Positions 52,397 through 60,505 of a stretch of DNA of 64,000 nucleotides are shown piece after piece (position 1 is the first letter of the stretch; each line of letters opens with the position of its first letter). The position numbers were made by a program, and so were the translations under genes. Under the pieces are notes generated by a model, which was given only the letters and a program-made list of their open reading frames with translations, did not search any database and was not told the origin of the DNA. The stretch is from the NCBI RefSeq assembly GCF_900104745.1, contig NZ_LT629732.1, forward strand, positions 4,141,981 to 4,205,980. The letters run 5' to 3'. Origin of the DNA: Actinopolymorpha singaporensis (GTDB taxonomy: Bacteria; Actinomycetota; Actinomycetes; Propionibacteriales; Actinopolymorphaceae).

Positions 52397-54314
52397 CCTC
52401 TCGTCGATGCCCGTCCGGGCCGGCCATCTGGTCGAGCGGCTCGCCGATCTGGCCGATGAGCCGCTCCGCCCGGCGCTGGCCGGGCTGGCCGCCGCGTTGC
52501 GGTCCGAGAAGGACGCCGGCGCCGCCGGCCGGCTCGGCGCCGCGCTCGGTCTCACCCCGTTCCAGTACGACCTCCTGCTGCTGGCCGGACTGCCCGAAGA
52601 ACACGAGGCGGTGTCCCGGCTGGCCCGGTTGCTGAACAGCACGGCCGAGCCATGGTTCACGTCGGCTACCGCGTCCGCCGTGCTCGGTTTGGACACCGCA
52701 GGCCGCGGCCACCTGCGTACGGCGCTGGACTCCGGCACGCTCCACCGGCACCGGCTGGTGACCGGCCCGGAAAGCGTCCCGCTGCCTGAACGCGGACTTC
52801 GGCTGCCGCCAGGCGTGTGGAGCGTGCTGCGCGGGGTCGACACCTGGCCGGCCGGGATGCACCCGATCGGGCTGCCCGTCCTGCCCGGTCCCCAGCTGCC
52901 TGGGCTCGCCCCGGCCCTCGGCTCCACGTCCACCTCCGCCTTCGCAACCACGCTTGCTGCCACGCTCGCCGCCGCCGAACCGGGCCGGCACCCGGGGGAG
53001 CCTCGGGTCGTGGTGCTGAGCGGAGAGGGGCGAGACGACCGCGAGGTCGCCGCTCTCGCGGCGGCCACCGTCAGGGCTCCTACGGTGATCGTCCCCGCGG
53101 CCGAGTTGGACGCCGAGCGGACGCCCGCCTGGTCGGCACACCTGCTCGCCCGCGGAGCCGTCCCGGTAGTGGCCGGAGCGCCGTCGAGCCCGCCACTGCC
53201 CGCGTTCCCGGGCGTGGTGGTCGTCGCCACCGGCACTGTCACCGGGATGCCGTTGGACGACCGCCCGGCCGTCACCGTCGAGCTGCCAAGGCCCGATCTC
53301 GGCGAGGCGGTCGAGCTCTGGCAGGCCCTGCTGCCCGACCTCAACGGTGCCGCGGGGGAGCTGGCTGGACTGCTGCGGATCGGACGGATCGGAGCGACCC
53401 GAGCCGTCCGTGACGCCCGCGCCGCCGGCGACGTCACCGTCGGCCGGATCGTTGCCCAGGCCCGCCGGCGTACCGAGGTCGAGCTACCCGCCGCGGTTCG
53501 GCTGGTCCACCCGCACGCCTCGCTCGACCGGGTGGTGCTGCCCGCAGACCAGCACCGGCTGCTTCGATCGGTGGTGGACCGCGTACGCGGCCAGGCCCGG
53601 GTGCTCCTCGAGTGGGGCTTCGGCGAGGCGGCCAGGCATCCCGGCGGTGTGCGAATGCTCCTGTCCGGCCCGCCGGGCACCGGGAAGACGCTCGCGGTCG
53701 AGGCAGCCGCGGCGGAGCTCGGCCTGGACCTACTGGTCGTGGACCTGGCCGCGCTGGTGAGCAAGTGGCTCGGCGAAACCGAGAAGAACATCGCCGGCGT
53801 GTTCGACGCGGCCGAACGCTCTCAGGCAGTGCTGTTCTTCGACGAGGCGGACGCGGTGTTCGGTCGGCGTACCGACAGCTCCGACGCACAGGGCCGCTGG
53901 GCCAACCTGGAGACGGCGTACCTGCTGGCCCGGATCGACAGGTTCGACGGGCTGGTCGCGCTGGCCACCAACCTACGCCGCGGTATGGATGACGCGTTCG
54001 TCCGCAGGCTGGACGTGATCCTGGAGATCGACGAACCGGACCGGACGTCGCGCGAACTGTTGTGGCGGCGGCACCTACCCGCCGGCGCCCCGTATGCCGC
54101 GGACGTCGACCCTGCCGCACTCGCCGCCCTGTACGAGATCCCGGGCGGCCTCATCCGCAACGCCGCCCTGGCAGCCGCGTTCGTCGCGGCGGCAACCGGC
54201 CGCCCGATCGACCAGAGCGCCCTGGTCGAGGCGGTACGGGACGAGTACCGCAAGGCCGGCAGGTCGTTCCCGGGTGCGCCCCGGACGACTGCCCGGGGAC
54301 GAGGAGGACTCTGA
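52389..54314 (+). CDS. AAA+ ATPase of the eCIS (Afp15-type)
   Basis: This 641-residue protein has a helical N-terminal region and a classic AAA+ module. Walker A GPPGTGKT is at about 427-434, Walker B FFDEAD near 483-488, then sensor-1 ATN (LVALATNLRRGMDDAFVRRLD) with the arginine finger region. Afp15-type ATPases are nearly universal in eCIS loci and are needed for assembly or cargo loading. ATG 52389 overlaps the tape-measure stop by 8 bp. It is followed 1 bp later by a coiled-coil gene with its own GAGGAGG. Confidence 0.95.
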   Translation: MSDLSSMPVRAGHLVERLADLADEPLRPALAGLAAALRSEKDAGAAGRLGAALGLTPFQYDLLLLAGLPEEHEAVSRLARLLNSTAEPWFTSATASAVLGLDTAGRGHLRTALDSGTLHRHRLVTGPESVPLPERGLRLPPGVWSVLRGVDTWPAGMHPIGLPVLPGPQLPGLAPALGSTSTSAFATTLAATLAAAEPGRHPGEPRVVVLSGEGRDDREVAALAAATVRAPTVIVPAAELDAERTPAWSAHLLARGAVPVVAGAPSSPPLPAFPGVVVVATGTVTGMPLDDRPAVTVELPRPDLGEAVELWQALLPDLNGAAGELAGLLRIGRIGATRAVRDARAAGDVTVGRIVAQARRRTEVELPAAVRLVHPHASLDRVVLPADQHRLLRSVVDRVRGQARVLLEWGFGEAARHPGGVRMLLSGPPGTGKTLAVEAAAAELGLDLLVVDLAALVSKWLGETEKNIAGVFDAAERSQAVLFFDEADAVFGRRTDSSDAQGRWANLETAYLLARIDRFDGLVALATNLRRGMDDAFVRRLDVILEIDEPDRTSRELLWRRHLPAGAPYAADVDPAALAALYEIPGGLIRNAALAAAFVAAATGRPIDQSALVEAVRDEYRKAGRSFPGAPRTTARGRGGL

Positions 54315-54315
54315 A

Positions 54316-55743
54316 ATGGCCGAGAACCTCGCGGACCGGGCCCGGGCCCGGCTCGCGGCCCTGACAGTTCGCCGGGACGCGATCGGCGACGGGCTGGCTG
54401 CCGCACGGGCGGAAGTGGACCGCAGACATCCCGACCCGGCCTCCGTACCACCGGAGAACTGGGCCACCGAACTGGGCGCCACCCAGCACGTCGCAATCGC
54501 GCGGGCCGCACTCGCGAGCATCCGGGCCGACCAGGACCGCATCCGCGCGGCGCTGGCGGAGGTGGACAACCCGGCGGACACGGCCACCTTCGAAGCCCAG
54601 CTGCGGGATGCGCTGATCGCCGACGCCGAGCTGCGGGTGCGGCTGCGGGAGGCGACCGAGCGGGCCGGGCTGGCGAACTCGACGGTCGCGGAGTGGTCCG
54701 CCCTGGTCGGCCGGGCCGCAACCGCCGTCGGTGTGGCCGAGTCCGAGGTGGCCGAAGCGGCTCGCCGGCAGGCCGACGCGGACGCCCTGCGTACCGCGCT
54801 CGGTCAGCCGCCGCTGGACACGGTGGTCGGCGACGCGGCTGCCGTGGACCGTGCCGCCGCGGCCGATCGACTCGCCGAGTTGCTGCCGGACGAGCTGCGA
54901 GACCGAGCGTTGGCCCGTGCCGCCGAGGCCGAGGCCGTCGGCGCCGCGGCGGCGGATGCGGAGGCAGCCGCCGATGCGAGCCGTTCGGCACTCCAGGCGA
55001 CGGCGCACCCGTTGGCGGCCGCCTCCGACGAAGCCGAGCGAGCGTTCCTGCGGGCGCTCGCCGACCTGCGAAGGTACGCGGCGACCGCCTCGGCCGAGCT
55101 GGCCACCGCCCGGGCAGCACTCGCCGGGGTCGCCGCACTGCCGGACCTCAGCACGGCCCAGCAGGAGGCCCTGGACCCGGCGAACCGCACCGAAGCGGTT
55201 GCCGCCGCGGCCGCAGAGGGCGCACTCGCCGCGGCGGTCGCGGCGCTGTCCGCCGCCCAGCGCGCGGTCGACGACGCGACCGTCGCAGCGCTGCTCGCCG
55301 ACCCCGACGCCGACCCACTGCAGGACGCCGGCGTGAAGGGGGCCCTGCAGACCCGGGACGGGCCCGCGATCCAGGGCCCGCTGGCCACCGCCAGGGAGAA
55401 CTACGACGACGACGCCCGCACAGCGCTGGACGAGTGGGAGGTCGAGGTGCCGGACAGGCTGTGGCGGGCGGCCGTCGCATTCGCCGCGAGCACCAGCGCA
55501 CTCGACCGGCTGGCCGACCAGGCCGCCCGGGACGCTCTGGTCAGCGACCTGGACAGCACGGGGGACGCGCTCGCCAATGCCCAGGACGCGCGCGCCGAGC
55601 AGGTGCGCCGCGATCTGGCTGTCGGCGCCGCGCTCGCCCCCCGGGCGGGCGCCGTCGCCGCACTCCGCGCCACGCAGTCCGACCGCGCCGGACAGTACGT
55701 CCGGGGCGACGGGCCCGGCGGCCGCACAACGGCCCAGCTCTGA
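54316..55743 (+). CDS. Alanine-rich coiled-coil eCIS-associated protein
   Basis: This 475-residue protein is almost wholly helical, with long Ala/Glu/Arg heptad-like runs and few aromatic residues. It has no signal peptide or membrane segment. It starts directly after the ATPase gene and lies upstream of two eCIS-type unknowns, so it is probably a structural rod, scaffold or fibre element of the particle. The composition prevents family assignment. The strong base bias produces long open frames on the other strand, which I discount. Confidence 0.75.
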   Translation: MAENLADRARARLAALTVRRDAIGDGLAAARAEVDRRHPDPASVPPENWATELGATQHVAIARAALASIRADQDRIRAALAEVDNPADTATFEAQLRDALIADAELRVRLREATERAGLANSTVAEWSALVGRAATAVGVAESEVAEAARRQADADALRTALGQPPLDTVVGDAAAVDRAAAADRLAELLPDELRDRALARAAEAEAVGAAAADAEAAADASRSALQATAHPLAAASDEAERAFLRALADLRRYAATASAELATARAALAGVAALPDLSTAQQEALDPANRTEAVAAAAAEGALAAAVAALSAAQRAVDDATVAALLADPDADPLQDAGVKGALQTRDGPAIQGPLATARENYDDDARTALDEWEVEVPDRLWRAAVAFAASTSALDRLADQAARDALVSDLDSTGDALANAQDARAEQVRRDLAVGAALAPRAGAVAALRATQSDRAGQYVRGDGPGGRTTAQL

Positions 55744-55769
55744 CCGCGACACCGACGAGGGAGCGCCAC

Positions 55770-57047
55770 GTGGTCACCCCAGACCTGGTACTCAGCAGCG
55801 ACACCTGTGGGACGGCGAGTCTGCCGCTGAACCCGTTCGTGTCCAACCGCTACCACTTCGGCATGCTGCTCGGGGTCGCCGACCTCGACACCGAGCAGGG
55901 CTACCACCGCGGCAAGACCTGGCTGCACAACGCGTGGCTTCATGGCCCGGGCGCGGTGTGGGGTCTGGGCGTCGAGGTGACACCGGCGAACAACGAGATC
56001 GTGGTGCTGCCCGGCCTGGCGCTGGACGGCAACGGTCGCGAGCTGCGGGTCGCCGACCGGCTCTGCCTCGACCTCGGTCGCTGGTACGCCGAACGCCGGC
56101 CCGACGACCTCGAGGTCACCGAGCAGGCTGACGGCAGCGTCACCTTCACCGCGCACGTCCGGCTCTGCGCCCAGCAGTGCCTGGACCGCCCGGTACCCTC
56201 GGTGAGCGAGCCGTGCGAGGGGTCGGACCTCGGCACGGCGTACTCCCGGACGGTCGAACAGGCGCTGCCCTCCCTGGCCGCCGGCCCTGCTCCGGCCGAC
56301 CCGGTGGTGCCGTACCCGCGGCTTCGGCAGCTTGTCGGCCAGCAACCCGTGACGGACCCGGCCGTGCAGGACGCCGTCGCCGCGATCGCCACTGCCACCG
56401 ACCGGCCGGCCGAGATCCTGCGCTCGCTGCGCAGGCTGGCCGCGCTGGACACCGTCGACCTGGTACCCGAGGACGGCGTGGGATCGCTCTTCCCGGTGAC
56501 CGACGGCTGTCTGGCACTCGCCCAGATCGAGGTTCACCTGCGACCAGACGGCGACCGCTGGGTGGTCGTCGACGACACGGCGGTGGACAACTCGGTGCGG
56601 CCCGCGCACGTTCGCACCCGGACCATCCAGGAGCTGCTGCTCACCACGCCGGCCGAGGCGCCCGGCGTCGGACCGGTGCCCGAGCCTGCTCGCCTGCGTG
56701 CCGCCGAGCTGACCGCCGACTCTCTGCGGGTCGACTTCACCCAGCCGCTGTTGCCGGCGACGGTCGGCCCGAACGCGTTCACGGTGACCGCGCTGGGTGC
56801 GACCGGCTGGGACGGCGTCGAGGTGAGCGACGTCCTGCTGGACGAGGCGGGCACCTCCGTGACCCTGACACTGAGCTCGACTCCGGATGTACGGCCGGTC
56901 CGCGTGGTCGCTCGTGGCGCCGGATCCACCCCGCTGCTCGGTGCCGACGGGCAGCCGCTGTCCGGCAACGAAGCCGACGGCCGGACCGTGCACGCCGGCG
57001 AGGACGGCGCCCTGCTGATCGACAACTCCGGCCCCGACCCTGAGTGA
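55770..57047 (+). CDS. eCIS-associated protein of unknown function (425 residues)
   Basis: This soluble protein has an N-terminal region (NPFVSNRYHFGMLLGVADLD, GYHRGKTWLHNAWLHGPGAVWGLGVEV, VLPGLALDGNGRELRV) that is similar in order and spacing to the start of the next, much larger protein. This suggests a shared domain. The C-terminal 120 residues look like one or two Ig-like modules (ADSLRVDFTQPLLPATVGPNAFTV). It could be a fibre or exterior baseplate decoration. The GTG start has GAGGGAG about 8 nt upstream. No exact family is known to me. Confidence 0.75.
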   Translation: MVTPDLVLSSDTCGTASLPLNPFVSNRYHFGMLLGVADLDTEQGYHRGKTWLHNAWLHGPGAVWGLGVEVTPANNEIVVLPGLALDGNGRELRVADRLCLDLGRWYAERRPDDLEVTEQADGSVTFTAHVRLCAQQCLDRPVPSVSEPCEGSDLGTAYSRTVEQALPSLAAGPAPADPVVPYPRLRQLVGQQPVTDPAVQDAVAAIATATDRPAEILRSLRRLAALDTVDLVPEDGVGSLFPVTDGCLALAQIEVHLRPDGDRWVVVDDTAVDNSVRPAHVRTRTIQELLLTTPAEAPGVGPVPEPARLRAAELTADSLRVDFTQPLLPATVGPNAFTVTALGATGWDGVEVSDVLLDEAGTSVTLTLSSTPDVRPVRVVARGAGSTPLLGADGQPLSGNEADGRTVHAGEDGALLIDNSGPDPE

Positions 57048-57056
57048 GGTAGACAG

Positions 57057-60000
57057 ATGCCCACCACCGGCCCTACCCCCGGCACCGCCACCACGCCGCT
57101 GGAGCTACTCGGCACCACCGCGGGAGTGAGCGTGGTCGACCCGACCACCATCCTCACCCGGCTCTGGTACTTCGACGGCAAGTTCCTGCGGGCGGACGGC
57201 TTCCGGTTGGACCAGGACTACGTACGGGCCCTCGCTGCCCTGTCTCACCAGGCCACCGGCAGCGGTGTGGTGTACGGCTTCGACGTCACCCGGCCGGCGA
57301 CTGGCGACAGGCTGCGGGTCGCCGGCGGCCTGGCGCTGGCCCCGTCCGGCCGGGTGGCCTATCTGCCGCGCGAGATCGAACTCGGCATCGCCGAGCTCAT
57401 CGCGCGCTCGGCAGGCAGCTTCGACCCGGCCACACCGCCGGAGCCTGGCGTCACCGACTTCCGCCGCTGCCCGCCTGAGGACTCGGCCGGACCCGACGTC
57501 ACGGCTCCCGCCCGGCCGCTGTACGTGCTCACGGTCTCCGGGGTCGAGGCCTTGTGCGGAGAGGAGGAACGGTTCGGACAACTTTGTGTCGACGCCTGCG
57601 CCACCGAGACCGACCGGTCCACCGTCGTCGAGGGAGTGTGCTTCCGAGTCCGGGAGCTGACGCTGGCACTGCCGTCCAGCAAGGTCGTCCCGTTCGACGG
57701 TCGGCACCTGCGGTCCCGGGTGGCCTCGGCGTACTTCGCGGCCGAGCGGATCGCCGTGCCGGCGATGATCTCCGCTGCCGGGCTGGCCACCCCGGTGTGG
57801 TGCGCCGGTGCGGAAGGTGTCGGCGGCGAGGAGGTGCCGCTGGCCGTACTGGACCGCTCCGGCGGCGTGACCGCTCTGCTGGACGGTTGGACCGCGCGCC
57901 GCGAGCTGCACGAGACCAGCCCCCGCCGGTACTGGGCTTGGCGGATGGCGTCGCGTCCCTGGGACGTCTTCCTCGCCCAGGTGCTGCAGTTCCAGTGCCA
58001 GTTGCTCGACCTGAGCGCGCCGGGCGATCCTGGAGGTCCCGGTCCCTGCGGCACCGAGCGGGACGCGCTTGCCGCCGCCGCCGAGGTGCTCGGTGGTTTG
58101 GCCGGCGACGCGGCCGGCCGGATCGAAGCCGTACGTGCGAAGATCGCCGCCGCTCTCGACAAGGGCGCAGCCCCGGCCGCCGGCACGGGTTCGTTGCTGC
58201 TGGACTGGGGCCTGGTCCAACTACCGTCGGCGGGCTACCTACCGGTCAGCATGGCCCGGCCGGTCGAGGACCAGGTGCGCGCGCTCTTCGGCCCCGGCGT
58301 CGACCTGCGGTTCTGCGTCGCCCGACCGGACTGCGTACCGGAGCTGCTCCAGCAGGCCCAGCACCTCGACCGGATCTCGCTGACCCAGGGGCTGGACGAC
58401 CCGAAGCGCCTGGAGAAGGTCGACGTGCTGGTCCCCGATGGTGTGATCGGGCTGCGGCAACCGTCTACCGTCGGTACGTACAGCGGCACCGCACGAATCT
58501 TCCCCGCCACCAGGTCGCCGAACGGCGAACCGGCCTCGGCGATCAGCCTGTCGGTGGTCGCCAGGGAACGGACCGGGGCCGGCTGGTCCTGGACCGCGGC
58601 GGCGTACGGCGAGGCGCCGCGGCAGTTGTCCATCGCCGACCTGGCGGAGGCTTCGCTGCGAGTGGTGGGGCGGATGTTCGGAGTGGATACCTCCGCGGGG
58701 TTTTCGGGCGAAGGCGAGCCGGCCGATCCGCTGGACCGACTCGACGTACGCCCGGACGCGGAGCACGACCGGGTCCGCCGGAGCGCGGCGTTCACCGAGC
58801 GACTGGCGGCCGAGGGACATGCGGCCGCGGCTCGCCGGGCGGCCGTGCTCGGGGCCGTCGGCAGGCGGCTGCCCGCGGACCGCCCGCTTGCGGAGGGAGA
58901 GGATCGGCCGGTCGCGCTCTGGCTGGACGGTACGACCGCCGTCGGCCTGGACAAGCTGCAGATCGGTGGTAGCACCGAGGTCCGGGCCCGAGCCACGATG
59001 TACTCCCGGGCCAGCACCACGCCGGTCTTCGGTGACGTCCGCCTCACCGGAACCCTCCGGGTGGTCGACCTGCTCACCGTCCGCGATCGCAAGATGATCC
59101 GTACAGTGCTCGATGGGGTGGCCGAGATCCTGGGCCGCGAGGTGGATCAGCCCGTGCTGCGGTCGGTACGGTCGTTTCCGCTGACCTGGACGTTGTCCGG
59201 CTCTGCCCGGACGCTCGCCGTCGGCGCCGGGGACCCGGTTGTCGCGCAGGCGGAACTGCAGGAGAGCGGACCGCCGCGGCACATCGTCGGGCAGCTGGTG
59301 AACCGCGACCAACAGCGCTCGCCCGTCGTGGGGCCCGGGGCGGCCGCCGACCGGCCGGTCGGCTCGATCGAACTCGATGAGGAGGCTGGAACGCTGGCGC
59401 CCGGATCGGCCGGGCGGACACTGGCCACCTCGGTGATCGCTGTTCTGGGTGCCGAGCTCGCCGCGCCGGACCGCGACCCCGGTTTCGCGCAGTACGCGAC
59501 CGAACGCCTGCTCGGCGGCCTCGCACCTGAGGGCGCGGCACAGGTCACCGCCACGACCGACTGGGTCTTCTTCACCCGTCGCCGGGACGTCGTCTGCGCG
59601 GGCGAACAGGTCGAGGTGCCCGTTCGGACCCGGACGTACCGGCTGTTCCACCGGCGGCGAGACGCCCAGCAGCTCACCCGTACGGACCTGTCGCGTGGCG
59701 TGGCCGGAACGGTGGGCTCCGATTCCGGCTTCGAACCGGTCGCGACGGTCCAGTTCGCAGCGGGCGAGGTGACGCTGACCTCGCCGGTTGCCGACCTGCG
59801 CGCGGGCTGGCAGGCCGTGGACCGCGGGGACGAGATCCTGCTCGCGGGTGTTGGTGACTTCGCCGACAGCGACGGCGAGGCGGTCGCGCTGGGCCGGCTG
59901 TCCAGCGTGCGTTCGGCTCTCGCCGACCTCGTGGACAGCTCCCAGGCGAAGGTGGAGTACCTCGCGGAGATCCCGGCCGAGTTCCATGAACCCGGCCTCG

Positions 60001-60425
60001 ACGGCGCGATGTTCACGCTGGGCATGCGGCGACAGATGAGAACGTGCATCACCGTCTACCGCCTGCAGCCGGAGGCCCACAAACGGGTGGTGACCGTGCT
60101 GCGGCGGCTCGGCGACAGCGAGCCGCTGACAACGGTGTTCCAGCGAGCCGACACCAGTCCCGAGGCCTATACCGTGCAACTCCTCGACGACGAGGTCGAG
60201 AACCCCGACAGCGTACGAGCGGACTGGGCGCAGCTTCGTGTCCTCCAAGGGATGCTCGGTCTCCCGTCGAACACGAGCGACGCGGACGCGGAGACCTGGC
60301 GACGGCGCGCTGCGAGAGTGGGCGATGCGATCGGGCTCCAGGCAGTCGACGACGAACGACTCGCCGCGCAGGCAGGGGACTGCGGCGCGGTCCTGCTGGT
60401 CGCGTTCGAGCCGATCATCAACTGA
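57057..60425 (+). CDS. Large eCIS-associated protein, possible fibre or cargo
   Basis: This 1122-residue soluble protein closes the eCIS operon. It starts 9 bp after the previous stop. The N-terminal region (LTRLWYFDGKFLRADGFRLDQDYVRAL, GSGVVYGFDV, GGLALAPSGRVAYLPREIEL) resembles that of the preceding protein. Further on it has strand-rich segments and a cysteine-bearing helical part, with no catalytic motif I can name. Position at the end of the locus and size fit a tail fibre, adaptor or effector. The gene is clearly coding throughout and has no frameshift. Confidence 0.8.
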   Translation: MPTTGPTPGTATTPLELLGTTAGVSVVDPTTILTRLWYFDGKFLRADGFRLDQDYVRALAALSHQATGSGVVYGFDVTRPATGDRLRVAGGLALAPSGRVAYLPREIELGIAELIARSAGSFDPATPPEPGVTDFRRCPPEDSAGPDVTAPARPLYVLTVSGVEALCGEEERFGQLCVDACATETDRSTVVEGVCFRVRELTLALPSSKVVPFDGRHLRSRVASAYFAAERIAVPAMISAAGLATPVWCAGAEGVGGEEVPLAVLDRSGGVTALLDGWTARRELHETSPRRYWAWRMASRPWDVFLAQVLQFQCQLLDLSAPGDPGGPGPCGTERDALAAAAEVLGGLAGDAAGRIEAVRAKIAAALDKGAAPAAGTGSLLLDWGLVQLPSAGYLPVSMARPVEDQVRALFGPGVDLRFCVARPDCVPELLQQAQHLDRISLTQGLDDPKRLEKVDVLVPDGVIGLRQPSTVGTYSGTARIFPATRSPNGEPASAISLSVVARERTGAGWSWTAAAYGEAPRQLSIADLAEASLRVVGRMFGVDTSAGFSGEGEPADPLDRLDVRPDAEHDRVRRSAAFTERLAAEGHAAAARRAAVLGAVGRRLPADRPLAEGEDRPVALWLDGTTAVGLDKLQIGGSTEVRARATMYSRASTTPVFGDVRLTGTLRVVDLLTVRDRKMIRTVLDGVAEILGREVDQPVLRSVRSFPLTWTLSGSARTLAVGAGDPVVAQAELQESGPPRHIVGQLVNRDQQRSPVVGPGAAADRPVGSIELDEEAGTLAPGSAGRTLATSVIAVLGAELAAPDRDPGFAQYATERLLGGLAPEGAAQVTATTDWVFFTRRRDVVCAGEQVEVPVRTRTYRLFHRRRDAQQLTRTDLSRGVAGTVGSDSGFEPVATVQFAAGEVTLTSPVADLRAGWQAVDRGDEILLAGVGDFADSDGEAVALGRLSSVRSALADLVDSSQAKVEYLAEIPAEFHEPGLDGAMFTLGMRRQMRTCITVYRLQPEAHKRVVTVLRRLGDSEPLTTVFQRADTSPEAYTVQLLDDEVENPDSVRADWAQLRVLQGMLGLPSNTSDADAETWRRRAARVGDAIGLQAVDDERLAAQAGDCGAVLLVAFEPIIN

Positions 60426-60505
60426 GCACCTAGGTGGCGACCGGGCGTTGACCGGACTGGTCAGGGCGGGCCTCAGCTGATCGCGCCCGCATAGGGTTGG
60501 TCGCC

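Noticed and set aside
60427-60436. CACCTAGGTG palindrome after the last eCIS gene
   Set aside because: Ten bases without flanking symmetry or T-tract; not a convincing terminator or operator.
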